The notes below the pieces were generated by a model. The model was given only the letters and a program-made list of their open reading frames with translations. It did no database searches and was not told the DNA's origin. Of a stretch of 32,500 bases of DNA, positions 31,451 through 32,500 are shown in pieces; the stretch's first letter is position 1; each line of letters opens with the position of its first letter. Origin of the DNA: Conus ventricosus (taxonomy: Eukaryota; Mollusca; Gastropoda; Neogastropoda; Conidae); the NCBI GenBank assembly GCA_018398815.1, contig CM031610.1, positions 34,014,355 through 34,046,854 of the forward strand. Direction: 5' to 3'. The position numbers and the translations under genes were made by a program.

Positions 31451-32500
31451 GCGCGTAGTTAAAGTGAAGAGACCCTCATGGCTGAGCCTAGCAAGTTCTC
31501 GCCATAAGTATAGTCCAGTGCGCTGACCAGGCTTCCGCAAACAATGACAACCCTCATCTGTACTCGCCATCATATTGGAAAAGGAAAAAAAAACAACAAC
31601 ATCAAACTTTGTCGTCTTCCATGCCCCGCTTTCGCGGCGACCTCTGTTCAGAACAGGTCTCCATATCCATACTCGCGGTACGTTCTTGTCACAGTCGTCG
31701 GCAATGGCAAGTTCACCGGGACATGACTGTCGCCGGATAGACGCCATGACGCTCTGAGGGACACGGACGCGCACTCTCGCTGCCTCAGTGACGAAGCAGG
31801 TGGCTGCTCTGCTTCTGCCGGGTTAGCAAAGGCACCATTCAACACCACCATCCAAGCGATGCGGCAACAGGGCAGCGTATCCCTGGTGGGTTGTCCGACG
31901 ACCATCTGATACCGATTGTTCCCTGTGTGAGTGTCAGTGGGGGTGTAAATAGACGGTGCGGCCGAAATGAGCGGTGTGACAGTTATGCCCATGAGAGGGA
32001 ACAAAAGCTGAGAAGGTGAAAACCACACAAAACACCACACACACACACACACAATGCTTAGTGTAGACTGGATAAAAGGAGAAAAACTGCGAAAACAAAC
32101 AAACAAAAGCTAAAAACTGTATGACTGCAGACCACGGCTGAGGCAAGATGATAACAGTCATGCTGTTGGACCGCCAATTTAGTCAACTCATGTTTACAGG
32201 GCCGACCACATCCGGGAGTCAGGCAAGTAAAAAGACAGGACTATGAATTAATTAAAGACTGAACTTCAAAAGCTATTCAAGTCACCAGTGAAAGAAAGTC
32301 TATCACTAACCATGTTCAAAGTCCGATGAAATGAAACACTAGACCGCCAAACAAATGGAACAAACACACGACAGTGCAGTCTTCTATAGCCCAAAACCTT
32401 CTGTAGACGAGACAAACAAACATGACTAGCACAAAAAAGAAGTAGCAACAACTAGTTGTACGCGGACGAGGCCCTTCTGCAGGTGCGCGTCACGGAAGTG
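30947..32500. other. Right end of window: single-copy DNA, one TG-GA microsatellite, no recognised exon
   Basis: A (TG)n-(GA)n tract lies at 31352-31447 and a CA tract at 32034-32052. Minus frames at 31349-31774 and 31648-32106 are open for 141 and 152 codons but show no domain I recognise. The last 45 bases are GC-rich and open on the minus strand; they are too short to call. Confidence 0.4.

Noticed and set aside
31648..32106. Minus frame of 152 codons with fairly normal composition
   Set aside because: No recognised domain, begins in low-complexity sequence, and no splice sites consistent with the Limpet frame; left as non-coding.
32455..32500. GC-rich end of window as the upstream Limpet exon
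   Set aside because: The minus-strand frames do not match the expected residues before the Cys motif, and the only GT that would fit phase 2 gives the wrong codon.

Overview
The window looks like nuclear DNA from an animal, most likely a marine mollusc or another lophotrochozoan. The evidence is short GC-rich exons with GT/AG introns, TTAGGG-type telomere-like repeats, a decayed LINE, and a very high density of (GA)n, (CA)n and poly-C/poly-G tracts. I see no bacterial operons, rRNA genes, tRNA genes or CRISPR arrays. Most long reading frames are translations of microsatellites (Ser-Leu, Thr-His, Arg-Glu, poly-Pro) and are not genes.

One host gene is clear. Three exons on the minus strand encode part of a PET-LIM protein that best matches the Limpet/LIMPETin family, related to testin and prickle. 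In transcript order they are 25778-25598 (Cys-rich N-terminal motif and start of PET), 18168-17935 (rest of PET) and 16382-16166 (LIM1 plus the first two cysteines of LIM2). Boundaries are in phase and join into 210 continuous residues. The start codon lies upstream of what I can identify, perhaps beyond 32.5 kb. The LIM2-onward exons were not recognised between 1 and 16165, so they lie past the left edge or are too diverged to see.

Layout: 1-11.1 kb is downstream intronic or intergenic DNA, with a hairpin at 460-502, a fold-back element with telomere-like arms at 2961-3190, a degenerate minisatellite at 3380-3935 and large microsatellites. A decayed APE-type LINE fills 11.1-14.28 kb on the minus strand, with similar (GA)-rich tracts on both sides. 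A diverged tandem duplication lies at 15.5-15.9 kb. The Limpet exons and introns run from 16.17 to 25.78 kb; the introns carry several minisatellites. From 25.8 to 32.5 kb there are tandem repeats and C-rich tracts with no recognised exon.

I found no new multi-gene system. The most interesting points are the LIM1 splice donor sitting inside a (GT)n tract, the direct GA-rich repeats bracketing the LINE, and the telomere-like fold-back element.
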